Shown here in pieces: positions 35,400 through 44,231 of a stretch of 64,000 nucleotides of DNA; within the stretch, counting starts at the first letter, position 1, and each line of letters begins with the position of its first letter. Location of the stretch: NCBI RefSeq assembly GCF_001687625.2, contig NZ_CP016538.2, positions 1,580,501 through 1,644,500 on the forward strand, written 5' to 3'. The stretch comes from Planococcus maritimus. GTDB taxonomy: Bacteria; Bacillota; Bacilli; Bacillales_A; Planococcaceae. The position numbers and the translations under genes are program-made. The notes beneath the pieces are model-generated. The model was not told where the DNA came from. It did no database searches and saw only the letters and a list, made by a program, of their open reading frames with translations.

Positions 35400-35969
35400 T
35401 TAATTGCCCCATTTAGCCTTTAACTGTCCTTTGTCATATATCGTTGGATACGTATTGGTCGTCCTTCCTTGCTTCATAATAGAGGTTGAACCTGATGAAG
35501 GAGTATGATCAAGTTTTAAGCTATGGCCAATTTCATGAACAGCAGTTGCCGTGCGATTTGTGCTAGTGTAATCGAATTTATCCATATTATTGTCATATAG
35601 ATAAATCCTTGTATAAGTCCATGTACAATCGAGGCAAACACTTCCTCTTGTACCCATTGGCTGCATAAATCCTGTTCGATCAGCGACGCTAGTAGTGCCA
35701 ACATAGTAAGTATCAGTAGTGTAAGAAGCACTCGCCTTTTTTACGCTTACTTTAGTAGAAATGCCATTCCACCGATTAATAGCATTGTTATAAATTGTTG
35801 TATAGCCATAGGTAGCTACAGAACTTGAATAATTAACTTTAGCATGTCCTCCAGTTGACGTTGTTCCGGAATGATAGTCAGCACTTGCAGAAGTAGAAAA
35901 TACAGAGAGAGTAACTAAAACAATTAGAAATATCCTAACTAAAAAAATTTTACCTATCCAATTACACAT
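35400..35969 (-). CDS. Secreted metzincin (M10/matrixin-like) metalloprotease
   Basis: A 189-aa protein. It has a signal peptide (about residues 1-32, ending FSTSASA-DY) and a compact zincin domain with HEIGHSLKLDH (HExxHxxxxxH) and a following SIMKQG methionine turn. A Cys pair (VCLDC) precedes the site. GGGAGG is 9 nt upstream of ATG 35969; the longer upstream opening is not used. Such small secreted matrixin-like proteases may act on host, competitor or matrix proteins. Operon with the anchored protein downstream; the pair lies between direct repeats A and B. Confidence 0.83.
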   Translation of the reverse strand: MCNWIGKIFLVRIFLIVLVTLSVFSTSASADYHSGTTSTGGHAKVNYSSSVATYGYTTIYNNAINRWNGISTKVSVKKASASYTTDTYYVGTTSVADRTGFMQPMGTRGSVCLDCTWTYTRIYLYDNNMDKFDYTSTNRTATAVHEIGHSLKLDHTPSSGSTSIMKQGRTTNTYPTIYDKGQLKAKWGN

Positions 35970-36124
35970 ATTACAAAACCTCCCATTTATTATTTGCATT
36001 AGAATTATAAAACTATTCTTAAAATAAGTAAATAGAAACTTTTTATTTTTTGAAACAAGGACTTTTATACTATTTATAAATTCTGTATTTATATTATATT
36101 TAATGTATTCAGGAGGTGAATCTG

Positions 36125-36535
36125 TTGAAACCATGGTATATACTATGTAGCTTGTTGGTATTAGTACTAATGGGATGCCAAAGCGAATCATTTACATTAA
36201 ACGAAGATATTACACAGATTGAAGTGATAGACCTAGGGGAAGTGTCTCCTTCACCAGAGGTTTATCAAAGTGGTCAAGGCGAAGTGATTAAAAAAATAAC
36301 AAATCAAAAAGAAATAGAAGAAATTATAAAAGAAATAGAAGGCGCAAAAGTAAGTAGCTTAAAAACTAGCAATATTAGTTTACCTATGTATAAAGTAAGA
36401 TTTATTCAAAATGATAATCTTATACTAACGTTAGGGTATTACCCAGCAGATGAAGAAAGAGAACAGAGCTCTTTAATTGATTTAGAAAAGGACTTGCTAT
36501 ATACGACAAAATCTCCTCTCATGCTAATTGAGTGA
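36125..36535 (+). CDS. Lipoprotein of unknown function
   Basis: 136 aa from TTG 36125, 8 nt after AGGAGG. The signal sequence has a lipobox LMGC at about residues 18-21, followed by an acidic domain with a KEIEEIIKEIEGAK helix. The 5' part lies opposite the upstream region of the metzincin gene. Family not recognised; probably divergently expressed with the protease pair inside the repeat-bounded cassette. Confidence 0.68.
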   Translation: MKPWYILCSLLVLVLMGCQSESFTLNEDITQIEVIDLGEVSPSPEVYQSGQGEVIKKITNQKEIEEIIKEIEGAKVSSLKTSNISLPMYKVRFIQNDNLILTLGYYPADEEREQSSLIDLEKDLLYTTKSPLMLIE

Positions 36536-36570
36536 ACGAATGAATAAAAGCATTCGTAAAAGAACGAATT

Positions 36571-36627
36571 AACAAAATAAGACGTTCGCAAAAATGGATA
36601 ACCACCTTGCGAACGTCTTATTTTGTT
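36571..36627. repeat. 21-bp perfect inverted repeat
   Basis: AACAAAATAAGACGTTCGCAA and its exact complement with a 15-nt spacer. The GTTCGCAA core resembles the GTTCGTAAA half-sites of the nearby res region. It follows the lipoprotein gene and may double as a terminator. Confidence 0.75.
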
Positions 36628-36642
36628 GAATCAAGGAGAAAT

Positions 36643-36812
36643 TGTAAATTCAAGTGTTATTGTGCATTGATTTCAAGTGTTAACTTGCACCTAAAATCTC
36701 ATTGTTCACTCTTAACCTCTCAATTAATGTAGATGTTAGGTTTCCTTTACAGAAAAAAACACCTCCTTTTTCAATCAAAGAAAAGGAGGCGTTTGAAATT
36801 TTTTTCTATTAT
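36643..36812. repeat. 168-bp direct repeat, copy B
   Basis: Partner of 34376-34543. Similarity stops at the stop codon of the recombinase gene, so the repeat unit is the recombinase 3' flank. Confidence 0.8.
36755..36790 (-). terminator. Terminator of the serine recombinase gene
   Basis: Read leftward: CCTCCTTTT / AAAAGGAGG stem followed by GTTTTTTT, 19 bp beyond the stop codon. Confidence 0.85.
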
Positions 36813-37426
36813 AATGTGTTAACTATCTCTTCTTCGAGCGCTTTTACCAATTTGTAAAAACTGGTCTTTTTAACTCCGGCTTCTTGCATAGCCTGAACTG
36901 CTGTTAATTCTTTGGCTTTCCATTTTCTATAAACCTCTTTGAATTCCTCTGAAATAAAAACGGTCGGTCTGCCAAACTGAATACCATTTTGAAGCGCTAA
37001 GTCGATTCCTTCACGCTGCCGTTTCCGGATGCGTTCCCGTTCCTCTTCTGCCATCCACGAAAGAATTTGCAAAACCAAGTCCGCAATAAATGTCCCCATA
37101 CTATCTTTATACTGGGTCGTATCCAATAGGGGCATATCCAGCACCACAATATCAGCTTCAATATTTTTCGTGAGGTCATTCCACTCCTGAAGGATTTCTT
37201 CTTTATTCCTTCCGAACCGATCCAGCGAATGGATATACAAAATGTCTCCTTTTCGAATAACCCTTTTGAGCAATTGGTAGTTCGCTCGTTCAAAATTTTT
37301 GCCACTTTGCTTGTCCAGATAAATATCCCGTTCATTGATGCCGATTTTTCTCATGGCTTCCAATTGACGGCCTTCATTTTGGTCTTTGCTGCTGACACGT
37401 ATGTAGCCAAATTTGCGATGTTCCAT
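36809..37426 (-). CDS. Small serine recombinase (resolvase/invertase family)
   Basis: This 205-aa protein has the resolvase catalytic domain: YIRVSSKDQNEGRQL with the nucleophile serine near residue 12, SLDRFGRN (about 67-74) and the arm helix with EEERERIRKRQREG. A C-terminal helix-turn-helix (TAVQAMQEAGVKKTSFYKL) follows. GAGGTG precedes ATG 37426. A res-like region with three subsites lies 47 bp upstream, which supports resolvase activity. No transposase is nearby, so it is probably a cassette-borne or plasmid-derived resolvase. Confidence 0.93.
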   Translation of the reverse strand: MEHRKFGYIRVSSKDQNEGRQLEAMRKIGINERDIYLDKQSGKNFERANYQLLKRVIRKGDILYIHSLDRFGRNKEEILQEWNDLTKNIEADIVVLDMPLLDTTQYKDSMGTFIADLVLQILSWMAEEERERIRKRQREGIDLALQNGIQFGRPTVFISEEFKEVYRKWKAKELTAVQAMQEAGVKKTSFYKLVKALEEEIVNTL

Positions 37427-37472
37427 AATTCACCTCTATAAACGATTGTTTCCTCTCATTATACCTGAAAAC

Positions 37473-37595
37473 CGTTCGTAAAAGTGTATGCAATTGAGCG
37501 AACGTTCGTAAAGTCATTTGACACGTTTACGAACACTCTTTTCGACCGTTTTAAGCCCTTTTGAAAGCGTTCGTAAAAGTGTACTTTTACGAACG
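37473..37595. other. Putative res site of the serine recombinase (three subsites)
   Basis: Three inverted pairs of CGTTCGTAAA-type half-sites occur: 37473-37504 (32 bp), 37503-37534 (32 bp) and 37568-37595 (28 bp). The last has 13-bp perfect arms (CGTTCGTAAAAGT) around a central GT, which is exactly the size and 2-bp overlap of a resolvase crossover site I; it is the gene-distal one, as in Tn3-type res sites. Confidence 0.82.
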
Positions 37596-37776
37596 GTTAT
37601 TCAATGTGAAATATTGTAGATTATATTAATTCTTCAAAATGTGTAATTTAATATTGTTATCAACCTAAAAATTACCTACTTAATTCATTCTTCCTTATCA
37701 AGATGTAATGATATAATGATTAAGCCTATTGGGCATATTAAACTAAAAATTCAAGACGCACTCAAAGGAGAATACG

Positions 37777-38391
37777 ATGCTAGAAATTTATATTACTCGT
37801 CATGGGGCAACTGAATGGAATATGGAAAATCGCCTGCAAGGATGGAAAAACTCTGAGTTGACACCTGAGGGTATAGAAAATGCTGTGCAACTAGGCAGGC
37901 GATTAGCGGATACGGAATTTGAAATTATCTACTCGAGCCCGAGCAAAAGAGCTTTGGAAACAGCAAAGCTTATTAAAGCCGAGAAAACGACACCTCTATT
38001 GATTATTGATGATTTCAAAGAAATCTCTTTTGGAGATTGGGAAGGAAAAACTCAAGAAGAAATTGAGATAGATTTCAAAAAGGAATATGAAAACTTTTGG
38101 AATAAACCCCACTTATATAATTCACAAGGCCATAATGCAGAGACGTTCGAAATCTTTAAAAAACGCCTAGGCGAAGCAATGAAACAAATAACCTTAAATC
38201 ATCCAACCGGGAAAATATTAATTGTTACACATGGTATTGTAATTAAAGCGCTTATGACATTATTTTGGAACATAACCACAGAAAAAATGTGGGATCCTCC
38301 GGAAATTCATGGAACAAGTCTGTCAATTGTAAATTATGATGGCACTGGCTTTAAGAAAGTTATGTTGGGAGATATTTCACATATTCAATAA
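37777..38391 (+). CDS. Histidine phosphatase family protein (cobC/GpmB-like)
   Basis: This 204-aa protein has the RHG catalytic motif (ITRHGATEWN, H at residue 8), the SSPSKRALETA segment, the general-acid EISFGDWEG and the second histidine in VTHGIVIK. It dephosphorylates small phosphoesters; the substrate is not predictable. AAAGGAG precedes ATG 37777. The gap 37596-37776 upstream contains the res edge and AT-rich sequence only. Confidence 0.88.
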   Translation: MLEIYITRHGATEWNMENRLQGWKNSELTPEGIENAVQLGRRLADTEFEIIYSSPSKRALETAKLIKAEKTTPLLIIDDFKEISFGDWEGKTQEEIEIDFKKEYENFWNKPHLYNSQGHNAETFEIFKKRLGEAMKQITLNHPTGKILIVTHGIVIKALMTLFWNITTEKMWDPPEIHGTSLSIVNYDGTGFKKVMLGDISHIQ

Positions 38392-38930
38392 AACTAACTC
38401 TCACAATTAAGTAGAGACAGCATTTCTTAACCAAGAGCAAATAGGAGAAAAAGAATTTCTTTTTCTCGGTCTGTTATTTTGATTTGAGAACGACTTCTAT
38501 AAAGATAGCAGGCGTCGAAATGAACAGCAGCCCTTATGGTTGAAGATAATAAAGAACTGTTCAGTTTGTAGAACAATTTTACCAAGTATATTAAAGTTTT
38601 ACTTTAAGACTAGAAGTATCGATTATAGAAGTGTTTTTTAAATAATCCTCTTGGAGAATTCCATATAGAACATTAAAGTTTACATATCATGAATTTATCG
38701 GAAGCTGCAGTAATACTAATCGCAAAATCCAAAAGGGAAAGGCAGTGCTGATCAGCATTGCTTTTCCCTTTTGCCCGTATAAGTGTGATTTTTCGAACAC
38801 CTAATTATTAAAAATACTAATTTAGTTTTCGTCAAATGAATGAATATAGAACCCGTTTCTAATATAGTTAAAATAAAACGAATTGACCTAAACAAGATAC
38901 TTATAATGAGACCAGACAGGTGGAATGAAT
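38392..38930. other. Gene-free region with decayed gene tail, hairpin and half-res-like end
   Basis: At 38678-38715 there is a relic of a KFTY…LSEA coding tail. A hairpin at 38730-38776 (AAAAGGGAAAGGCA / TTGCTTTTCCCTTTT) follows, then TTTTTCGAACAC. The same order recurs at 47.07 and 47.71 kb. Otherwise nothing coding was seen; a CAGGTGG ribosome binding site for the next gene is at its right end. Confidence 0.5.
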
Positions 38931-39527
38931 ATGATTTTACTTAATTTTGATTTTATTTACAGTGAATTGATGGAAAATACAATACATTATTTAATCAATG
39001 AGGAAGAAAAGAAGAGTCTGGTAAATGAAGGAGAACAACGGGGGTTTAATGGCAGAGGCTTTAAGAATAAAACAAGACTCTTAGAATATATGTACGAAAA
39101 GGGATTTTTGAATGAGAAAGAATTTATAAAAAAAATCGAGAGTTCCTCTCGAAGAACAAATCATGAAACAATAAAAAAATTGTACACTCTTTTTAAAAAG
39201 GACACGCCGCTTTTTATTGATACGGAAAAATTATATAGGTTAATGCTGTTAAGTAGTAATTTAATGTTTAAGCCAAATGACAAAATTTGCTTTACGATCA
39301 TACTTGCAAATCCTTATGAATATTGGACAGCGGAGCAAATTGTACAAAGTGCCAACCATAACAATACGTTACCACTCAGTAAGGGAAAGATAGAACAACG
39401 TTTAAATTGTTATGTTGACGGTGAGAATCCAATCATAATTAGTCAGAATAATACTGGTGAAATGCAATATGCGCTAAATATTACAAACTTTATTTATTAC
39501 ATCACACAATTTGATAAGAAAAAATAG
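38931..39527 (+). CDS. Hypothetical protein in island
   Basis: 198 aa, lysine/asparagine-rich, strongly AT-rich codons; helical N-terminus (LINEEEKKSLVNEGEQ) and no membrane segment. AGGTGG is 7 nt from ATG 38931, better than ATG 38925. I recognise no family. First of three consecutive unknown genes on the same strand, which may form one accessory cassette. Confidence 0.6.
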   Translation: MILLNFDFIYSELMENTIHYLINEEEKKSLVNEGEQRGFNGRGFKNKTRLLEYMYEKGFLNEKEFIKKIESSSRRTNHETIKKLYTLFKKDTPLFIDTEKLYRLMLLSSNLMFKPNDKICFTIILANPYEYWTAEQIVQSANHNNTLPLSKGKIEQRLNCYVDGENPIIISQNNTGEMQYALNITNFIYYITQFDKKK

Positions 39528-39635
39528 TCACAAAAAGTGGGAGTCAATGATGTCTCCACTATTTGATACTATATAACTTATCAAGATAATATCGAAATAA
39601 AACACAACAAAAATAAATTTGAAAGAAGGAATGAC

Positions 39636-40382
39636 ATGAATATTCCGCTATTTATAGCAAATAATAATTACCAGTATGATTTTAAAAATGAATCTCCTAA
39701 AGAAGAAGTCAAGCACGAGGAAAATCCAGTTAAGAAGTTTTTAAAATATAAGATTAGTGGTTCTTCTTTTGACTGTGATAGAAGTGAGTTAGCTAGAAGC
39801 TTATATAAAAAAATATGGAGGCTTTCTGATGAACAGCTTGCAAATTATGATTCTGATACTATGAATTCATTTTATCGTATTTATCGTCTACTATTATTGG
39901 CTTATGATATTGAACAGGGTAATTCATATTGGAAATCAAGTGGTATTTCCAGTTATAAGTTAAGATATAAATGGTTATTGAACGAATATGATTATTACAA
40001 GGAAATAAATGAACATAAAGAAGTACAAAAATTCGCAGCGTTAACACATTCAATCGGAAATTTTACATTAGTTCCGAAAGGCTTCAATACTAAACGAAAT
40101 ACATTATTTGATGATTATTGGGATATAACGCTAGAATACTTTTTAAAAGAGTTTAGTGAAGATACTTTTCTGCAGCATTGCCAAAAGTTTAAATACATAG
40201 GAGCATATCTAGATAATAGTGAAATTCAAATGTACTGGGATGGACATGCAATGAACAATAAAAAGTTGCCATCAAATTTTAATACAGTACAGATTCTTGA
40301 AGTAATCAAGAAAATAAACTGTTCCATTGAAATTCGTGGTAAAGAAATGCTTCAAGAGTTAACCAATATGAAAAACCAATAA
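39636..40382 (+). CDS. Hypothetical protein with HNH/DUF1524-like HSIGNFTLVP motif
   Basis: A 248-aa soluble protein. The central THSIGNFTLVPKGFN (about residues 137-151), followed by NTLFDDYW, resembles the IGNLTLL.K.LN segment found in DUF1524-type restriction nucleases, but the upstream HNH ligand set is not evident, so a nuclease role is only a weak inference. GAAGGAA precedes the ATG. 108 bp after the previous unknown gene. Confidence 0.6.
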   Translation: MNIPLFIANNNYQYDFKNESPKEEVKHEENPVKKFLKYKISGSSFDCDRSELARSLYKKIWRLSDEQLANYDSDTMNSFYRIYRLLLLAYDIEQGNSYWKSSGISSYKLRYKWLLNEYDYYKEINEHKEVQKFAALTHSIGNFTLVPKGFNTKRNTLFDDYWDITLEYFLKEFSEDTFLQHCQKFKYIGAYLDNSEIQMYWDGHAMNNKKLPSNFNTVQILEVIKKINCSIEIRGKEMLQELTNMKNQ

Positions 40383-40474
40383 GAAATGTAAATAAAAAAT
40401 ACTTATCACTAGTGTTTATGACTACTTTTTTCTAGTGGCTTAGGTTTTCAAATGTATAGATGGAGGTTTTCAAT

Positions 40475-41197
40475 ATGAAAGATACGATTAAGGCTTTACT
40501 ATTTGATTTTACTAAGGAAAACCTGGAGGCGCATGTTGCAGATAAAATAAATATGACTTCTGGAAATAATATATTAAATGATATCATTCAATTTGAAGAT
40601 GAAAAATTAATTGAAAATCCTTTTGCGAAATTAATAGATATAGATTACGAATCTAATCATGGCTACTGTGGCATTAGCAATGAACAAATGAGTAAGGTGC
40701 TTGAGATAGATAATAATAACGTTTGTCATTATGAGATTTATAAACGTAGTAGACTATTTTCCATGATTCAAAAGGTAGCGCTCGATCCTATAATTATCGT
40801 AAATAAAGAAATGTTTCAAGAAACTAATGTTCCTATATTTGAAATTAAATTTATTAAAGATGAAACAATCTCATGGCAAGCGATAGCAGGGAAGTTTATT
40901 CTTATTCATGGCAGTACACCTAGAGGGATTATAGGAATATATAATCCAATTCGTAAATTCTCCATAGAGGAATTTAAACAAGATTTTCAAATTCGATTTA
41001 GTGGTGTAACAATGAATAGATTAGACGAGTCAATGAAACATCCGCCCAGAATACACAAAGATCCTTTTAGTTCCGATGTATTAAAAATAATTGACCCAAG
41101 TACTTCTCAGATCCTATTTAATTCACAAATAACTAAATATAATTCAAGTGAAAAGAGTTATGAAATTTGGCAGAAATTCGATGAGCGATATAGATAA
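40475..41197 (+). CDS. Hypothetical protein in island
   Basis: 240 aa from ATG 40475, chosen for GGAGG 8 nt upstream. No signal peptide or transmembrane segment. It has mixed alpha/beta character with an ILIHGSTPRGIIGIYNP stretch in the middle. Family not recognised. Third gene of the unknown trio; the short gaps (92-108 bp) allow either separate promoters or one transcript. Confidence 0.6.
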   Translation: MKDTIKALLFDFTKENLEAHVADKINMTSGNNILNDIIQFEDEKLIENPFAKLIDIDYESNHGYCGISNEQMSKVLEIDNNNVCHYEIYKRSRLFSMIQKVALDPIIIVNKEMFQETNVPIFEIKFIKDETISWQAIAGKFILIHGSTPRGIIGIYNPIRKFSIEEFKQDFQIRFSGVTMNRLDESMKHPPRIHKDPFSSDVLKIIDPSTSQILFNSQITKYNSSEKSYEIWQKFDERYR

Positions 41198-41460
41198 TAA
41201 TTTCAAATTTCTGTCAGGTAATCGTTTAAGGGAAATTAAAATCCTTGATATGAAGAGCGTAGAATATCTTGTGTAAATGGAATAGAAGAGAGTTCTGATC
41301 AGGTACTCAGTTAACATATGACCCCTTATCGGAAGCCACTATGAATTTAATATTAGAAATGATCAATTCAAGTCAAACCAAGTATAAAATTTCGAGTCAA
41401 ATGGCCAGATTTGCTGTGATCAGGATGTTTTCTTGTGTGGTACGAGGGTGAAAAAGAAAG
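41198..41460. other. Gene-free stretch with a YDPLSEA coding relic
   Basis: At about 41315-41345 the sequence CATATGACCCCTTATCGGAA occurs, identical to 47081-47100. It encodes a TYDPLSEA tail that stays open for some 45 codons without a start. No intact gene. Confidence 0.4.
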
Positions 41461-41519
41461 AAGGGTAGTGCATTTAAAAGTTAGTATTCAAACTTAACTT
41501 TTAAATGCACTACCCTTTG
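41461..41519. terminator. Strong inverted repeat terminating the ica operon
   Basis: 21-bp perfect arms (GGGTAGTGCATTTAAAAGTTA and complement), loop of 11 nt, with T-rich sequence on the leftward side; it lies 19 bp after the icaB stop. Confidence 0.88.
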
Positions 41520-41537
41520 ATGGTCTTTTTTTGAACC

Positions 41538-42407
41538 TTATTGACTCTCAATGAAAGGGAGAACGATTTTGCTATGTGTAGCATCGTTAACTAGTACACG
41601 ATTGATGTAAAAATTATCATCTGTCGTTGCTATCGTTTGAGGTGCTAATATATATCCTGCTTCTAGCCCTTGATCCTGTAGTGCCTGAGCCGTAAACTCA
41701 TCAGTATCCCCGTATGGATAAGCGAAACTACGTACAGTTATTTCAAGCTCTTTTTCAATAACTTCAATACTTTTTTTCAAATCGCTTTTAAATTCCTCCC
41801 TATTTTCTGGCACCAGAAATATAGGGGTTTCGTTTTCAAATCGATGCATTTTATACGTGTGAGATCCAACGCTGGCAAGTCCACTGTTTTCCATTTCCCT
41901 TATTTGATCCCACGTAGCCATTTTTAAGTTGCTGAAGTCTTTATCTCCTACACGCCCTGCAATAACAAACATGGTAAATGGAACATTTGCTTCTTTCAAA
42001 ATCGGAAAGGCATTTTGGTATACTGAGTTATCGATGTCGTCAAAAGAAATCCATACACATTTTGAAGGGAAGTTTCCTGATTCCTTTGCTTGCAGTAATT
42101 CGTCTTCTGACAAGAAAACAGCTCCTGCATCAGCTAATGACGCCAATTGTTCTTCAAACTCTGTAGTTAATACGCTGTACTTGACCAATTCATCAGAGTT
42201 TAATAGCCACCTGCTGATTCGATTGGGAACAGTATCTTCTAATACACGGTGATAGTTTAACCCCAAGCAACTCTCTTTTTTAAGTTCTTCTGGAAAAGAC
42301 ATTGCGGACTCATCTACTGTAAATACTTCTTCTCGAATATCATCTTTAAACAGAAAAAATGCATATATCAAAGCTAGAACAATGATTAGTTTAATGGCTT
42401 TCTTCAT
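41538..42407 (-). CDS. icaB: IcaB-like poly-N-acetylglucosamine deacetylase
   Basis: A 289-aa polysaccharide deacetylase (NodB fold), close to the 290 aa of staphylococcal IcaB. N-terminal signal anchor (about residues 4-20), metal/catalytic motifs NYHRV, WISFDDID and VGSHTYKMH, and a late SFAYPYGDTDEF. It removes acetyl groups from PNAG at the cell surface. AGAGGA precedes ATG 42407, and the start overlaps the icaD 3' end by 17 bp. Confidence 0.9.
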   Translation of the reverse strand: MKKAIKLIIVLALIYAFFLFKDDIREEVFTVDESAMSFPEELKKESCLGLNYHRVLEDTVPNRISRWLLNSDELVKYSVLTTEFEEQLASLADAGAVFLSEDELLQAKESGNFPSKCVWISFDDIDNSVYQNAFPILKEANVPFTMFVIAGRVGDKDFSNLKMATWDQIREMENSGLASVGSHTYKMHRFENETPIFLVPENREEFKSDLKKSIEVIEKELEITVRSFAYPYGDTDEFTAQALQDQGLEAGYILAPQTIATTDDNFYINRVLVNDATHSKIVLPFIESQ

Positions 42408-42858
42408 GCTGTTTTTCCTCTTCTAATGAAATTATTGGATTTCTTTCAAAAACCATATAGTTATTCTGAAGTTTTTCAATATTTTCGGCGCTCATTAATT
42501 GCAATGAGAGTAAATCATGCTCAGTTACCGTTTTGGGGTAAGTACGACGGGTCAGGTGGCCAAACCGTTTTTGATTGTAGAGATGATTGGTAAATAGCAG
42601 TAAATAAATCACAATAAATATAGTAAATCCAAACAAAATGACTGCTTGAACTTCGCTGTTTGTTGTTTTGAATGTCGTGTTCAGCGTTCTTGTTACACCA
42701 TTATTAATTCCAGTAGTAGCTGATAAAATGAAAATCATTACGATAATCGTATATCCCCAAAAAAATAACGTAATGAGCAGATCGCTAAGAAATCGAAGGT
42801 TTGTGCGATTTCCGCTTATAATCATGATTTCTTTAGACCTCGATCTGGACTTGACCAT
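42391..42858 (-). CDS. icaD: IcaD/PgaD-like PNAG synthase accessory protein
   Basis: A 155-aa membrane protein with two helices (about residues 26-48 and 71-91), a basic N-terminus and a hydrophilic C-terminal tail. Longer than the staphylococcal IcaD (about 100 aa) and nearer to PgaD in size. AAAGGAGG is 9 nt before ATG 42858, so the 37-bp overlap with icaA is genuine. It supports glycosyltransferase activity of IcaA. Confidence 0.82.
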   Translation of the reverse strand: MVKSRSRSKEIMIISGNRTNLRFLSDLLITLFFWGYTIIVMIFILSATTGINNGVTRTLNTTFKTTNSEVQAVILFGFTIFIVIYLLLFTNHLYNQKRFGHLTRRTYPKTVTEHDLLSLQLMSAENIEKLQNNYMVFERNPIISLEEEKQHEESH

Positions 42859-44066
42859 ACAGCGTAACCTCCTTTATAACGGGATTTTATGGCCCTTGGC
42901 AAAGCAACAACGACTACTAGTGTGTTTACCATCCAATAAATAGCTGGATACCATGCGGCCCACAAATAGTACTTCATCACACCGTTGTGTCTAGAATCAA
43001 TTACGAGAGAGATGAATAGTTGAATCATGCTGATAAATACAAGGAAAAAAGAAGTTAATGTCAACCAAAATAAGAGATCTTGGAAGGTATTAGCCGAAAA
43101 AATAAGGACCAACGTAATAAATAACCAACTAAAAGCCCAAATGGTACTGACACATTGCTCTAAAAAGATAAGCCACAGTCGTCTTTGTTTCCAGCTGAAA
43201 AGAATGCGCCAGTGGCGTAAGACGACTTCCTGTCCTCCTTGCGCCCAACGAATCCGCTGTTGCCAGATACCAGAAAGTGTTTCTGGTACAAGCATCCAAC
43301 AAATTGCTCGAGGTTCATAACGAACATCCCAAAATCGTTTTTGCAATTTCCAGCTGACCGCAATATCCTCTGTAATCATATCGCGGTCCCACAATCCAAC
43401 ATCTACTAATGCTTTTTTACGAAATGTCACAACGACTCCCGATACCGTCATTACTTTTCCTAATAGTCTTTGTGTGCGCTTGATCGCGCCAATAATAGAT
43501 GCATATTCAACCAATTGCATTCGACTCAACAGCGTATTTCGATTCCGAATGGATGGACTTCCTGTAACGGCGCCCACTCTTTCTCCACTTACAAAGAATT
43601 GATGAACCATATAGTAAGGGGCTGTATCTGCTAGAAGAGCATCTGCATCAACGCAGACTAAATACTCAGCTTTAGAAGCAAACAAGCCAACTTGTAAAGC
43701 ATTTGCTTTCCCTTGGTTTTGTTCGAGTTGAATTACTCTTACTTCACTGTGTTTTTTTGATAGTTCCTCTAAAAGGTAAGTGGTTTGATCGGTTGAGCCA
43801 TCATTTATTAAGATAATTTCCTTTTTGGGGTAGGATAGCCCAGTTAGGTTTTCTACTGTCTCCATAATCGTATCTTCTTCGTTGTAACAAGGAACGAGGA
43901 TACTGATCATCGGCCAATCAAATCCATCTATATCGATGTCATTTTGTTTATTTTCTTTCGTTCTTAAAAACAGAATAGATCCTGCCATCCAAAAAAGTGC
44001 CATTAGAAATGGATACCAGAAAACAAAACTTGCAACCACACCATATGGTCCTGAAAAGAAATTCAT
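42822..44066 (-). CDS. icaA: IcaA/PgaC poly-N-acetylglucosamine synthase
   Basis: A 414-aa processive GT2 glycosyltransferase, matching IcaA (412 aa). Transmembrane helix at the start; catalytic motifs ILVPCYNEED, NDGSTDQT, VCVDADALL (DxD), MITED and QQRIRWAQGG (QxxRW), then three to four C-terminal helices. It polymerises UDP-GlcNAc into beta-1,6-PNAG and exports it. Divergent from the GH20 gene across a 165-bp promoter region. icaC is not present next to it. Confidence 0.93.
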   Translation of the reverse strand: MNFFSGPYGVVASFVFWYPFLMALFWMAGSILFLRTKENKQNDIDIDGFDWPMISILVPCYNEEDTIMETVENLTGLSYPKKEIILINDGSTDQTTYLLEELSKKHSEVRVIQLEQNQGKANALQVGLFASKAEYLVCVDADALLADTAPYYMVHQFFVSGERVGAVTGSPSIRNRNTLLSRMQLVEYASIIGAIKRTQRLLGKVMTVSGVVVTFRKKALVDVGLWDRDMITEDIAVSWKLQKRFWDVRYEPRAICWMLVPETLSGIWQQRIRWAQGGQEVVLRHWRILFSWKQRRLWLIFLEQCVSTIWAFSWLFITLVLIFSANTFQDLLFWLTLTSFFLVFISMIQLFISLVIDSRHNGVMKYYLWAAWYPAIYWMVNTLVVVVALPRAIKSRYKGGYAVWSSPDRGLKKS

Positions 44067-44231
44067 TTCAATTTTCCTTCTTTCGTATATCTCTATTTAA
44101 AATACTCGGTTTCCAACTAAGTTTCCGAGGTTTCTTTGCGTCCGGAATTGTTGTTGGAAAAAATAAATGTATCCACTTTAGTAACTCCTTTATTGAAAGG
44201 TCACTACAATTGTAGATAGGAGGTTTTTATA

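Noticed and set aside
37473-37595. Repeated CGTTCGTAAA units as a CRISPR array
   Set aside because: Units are inverted pairs with unequal spacing, no unique spacers and no cas genes; geometry fits a res site.
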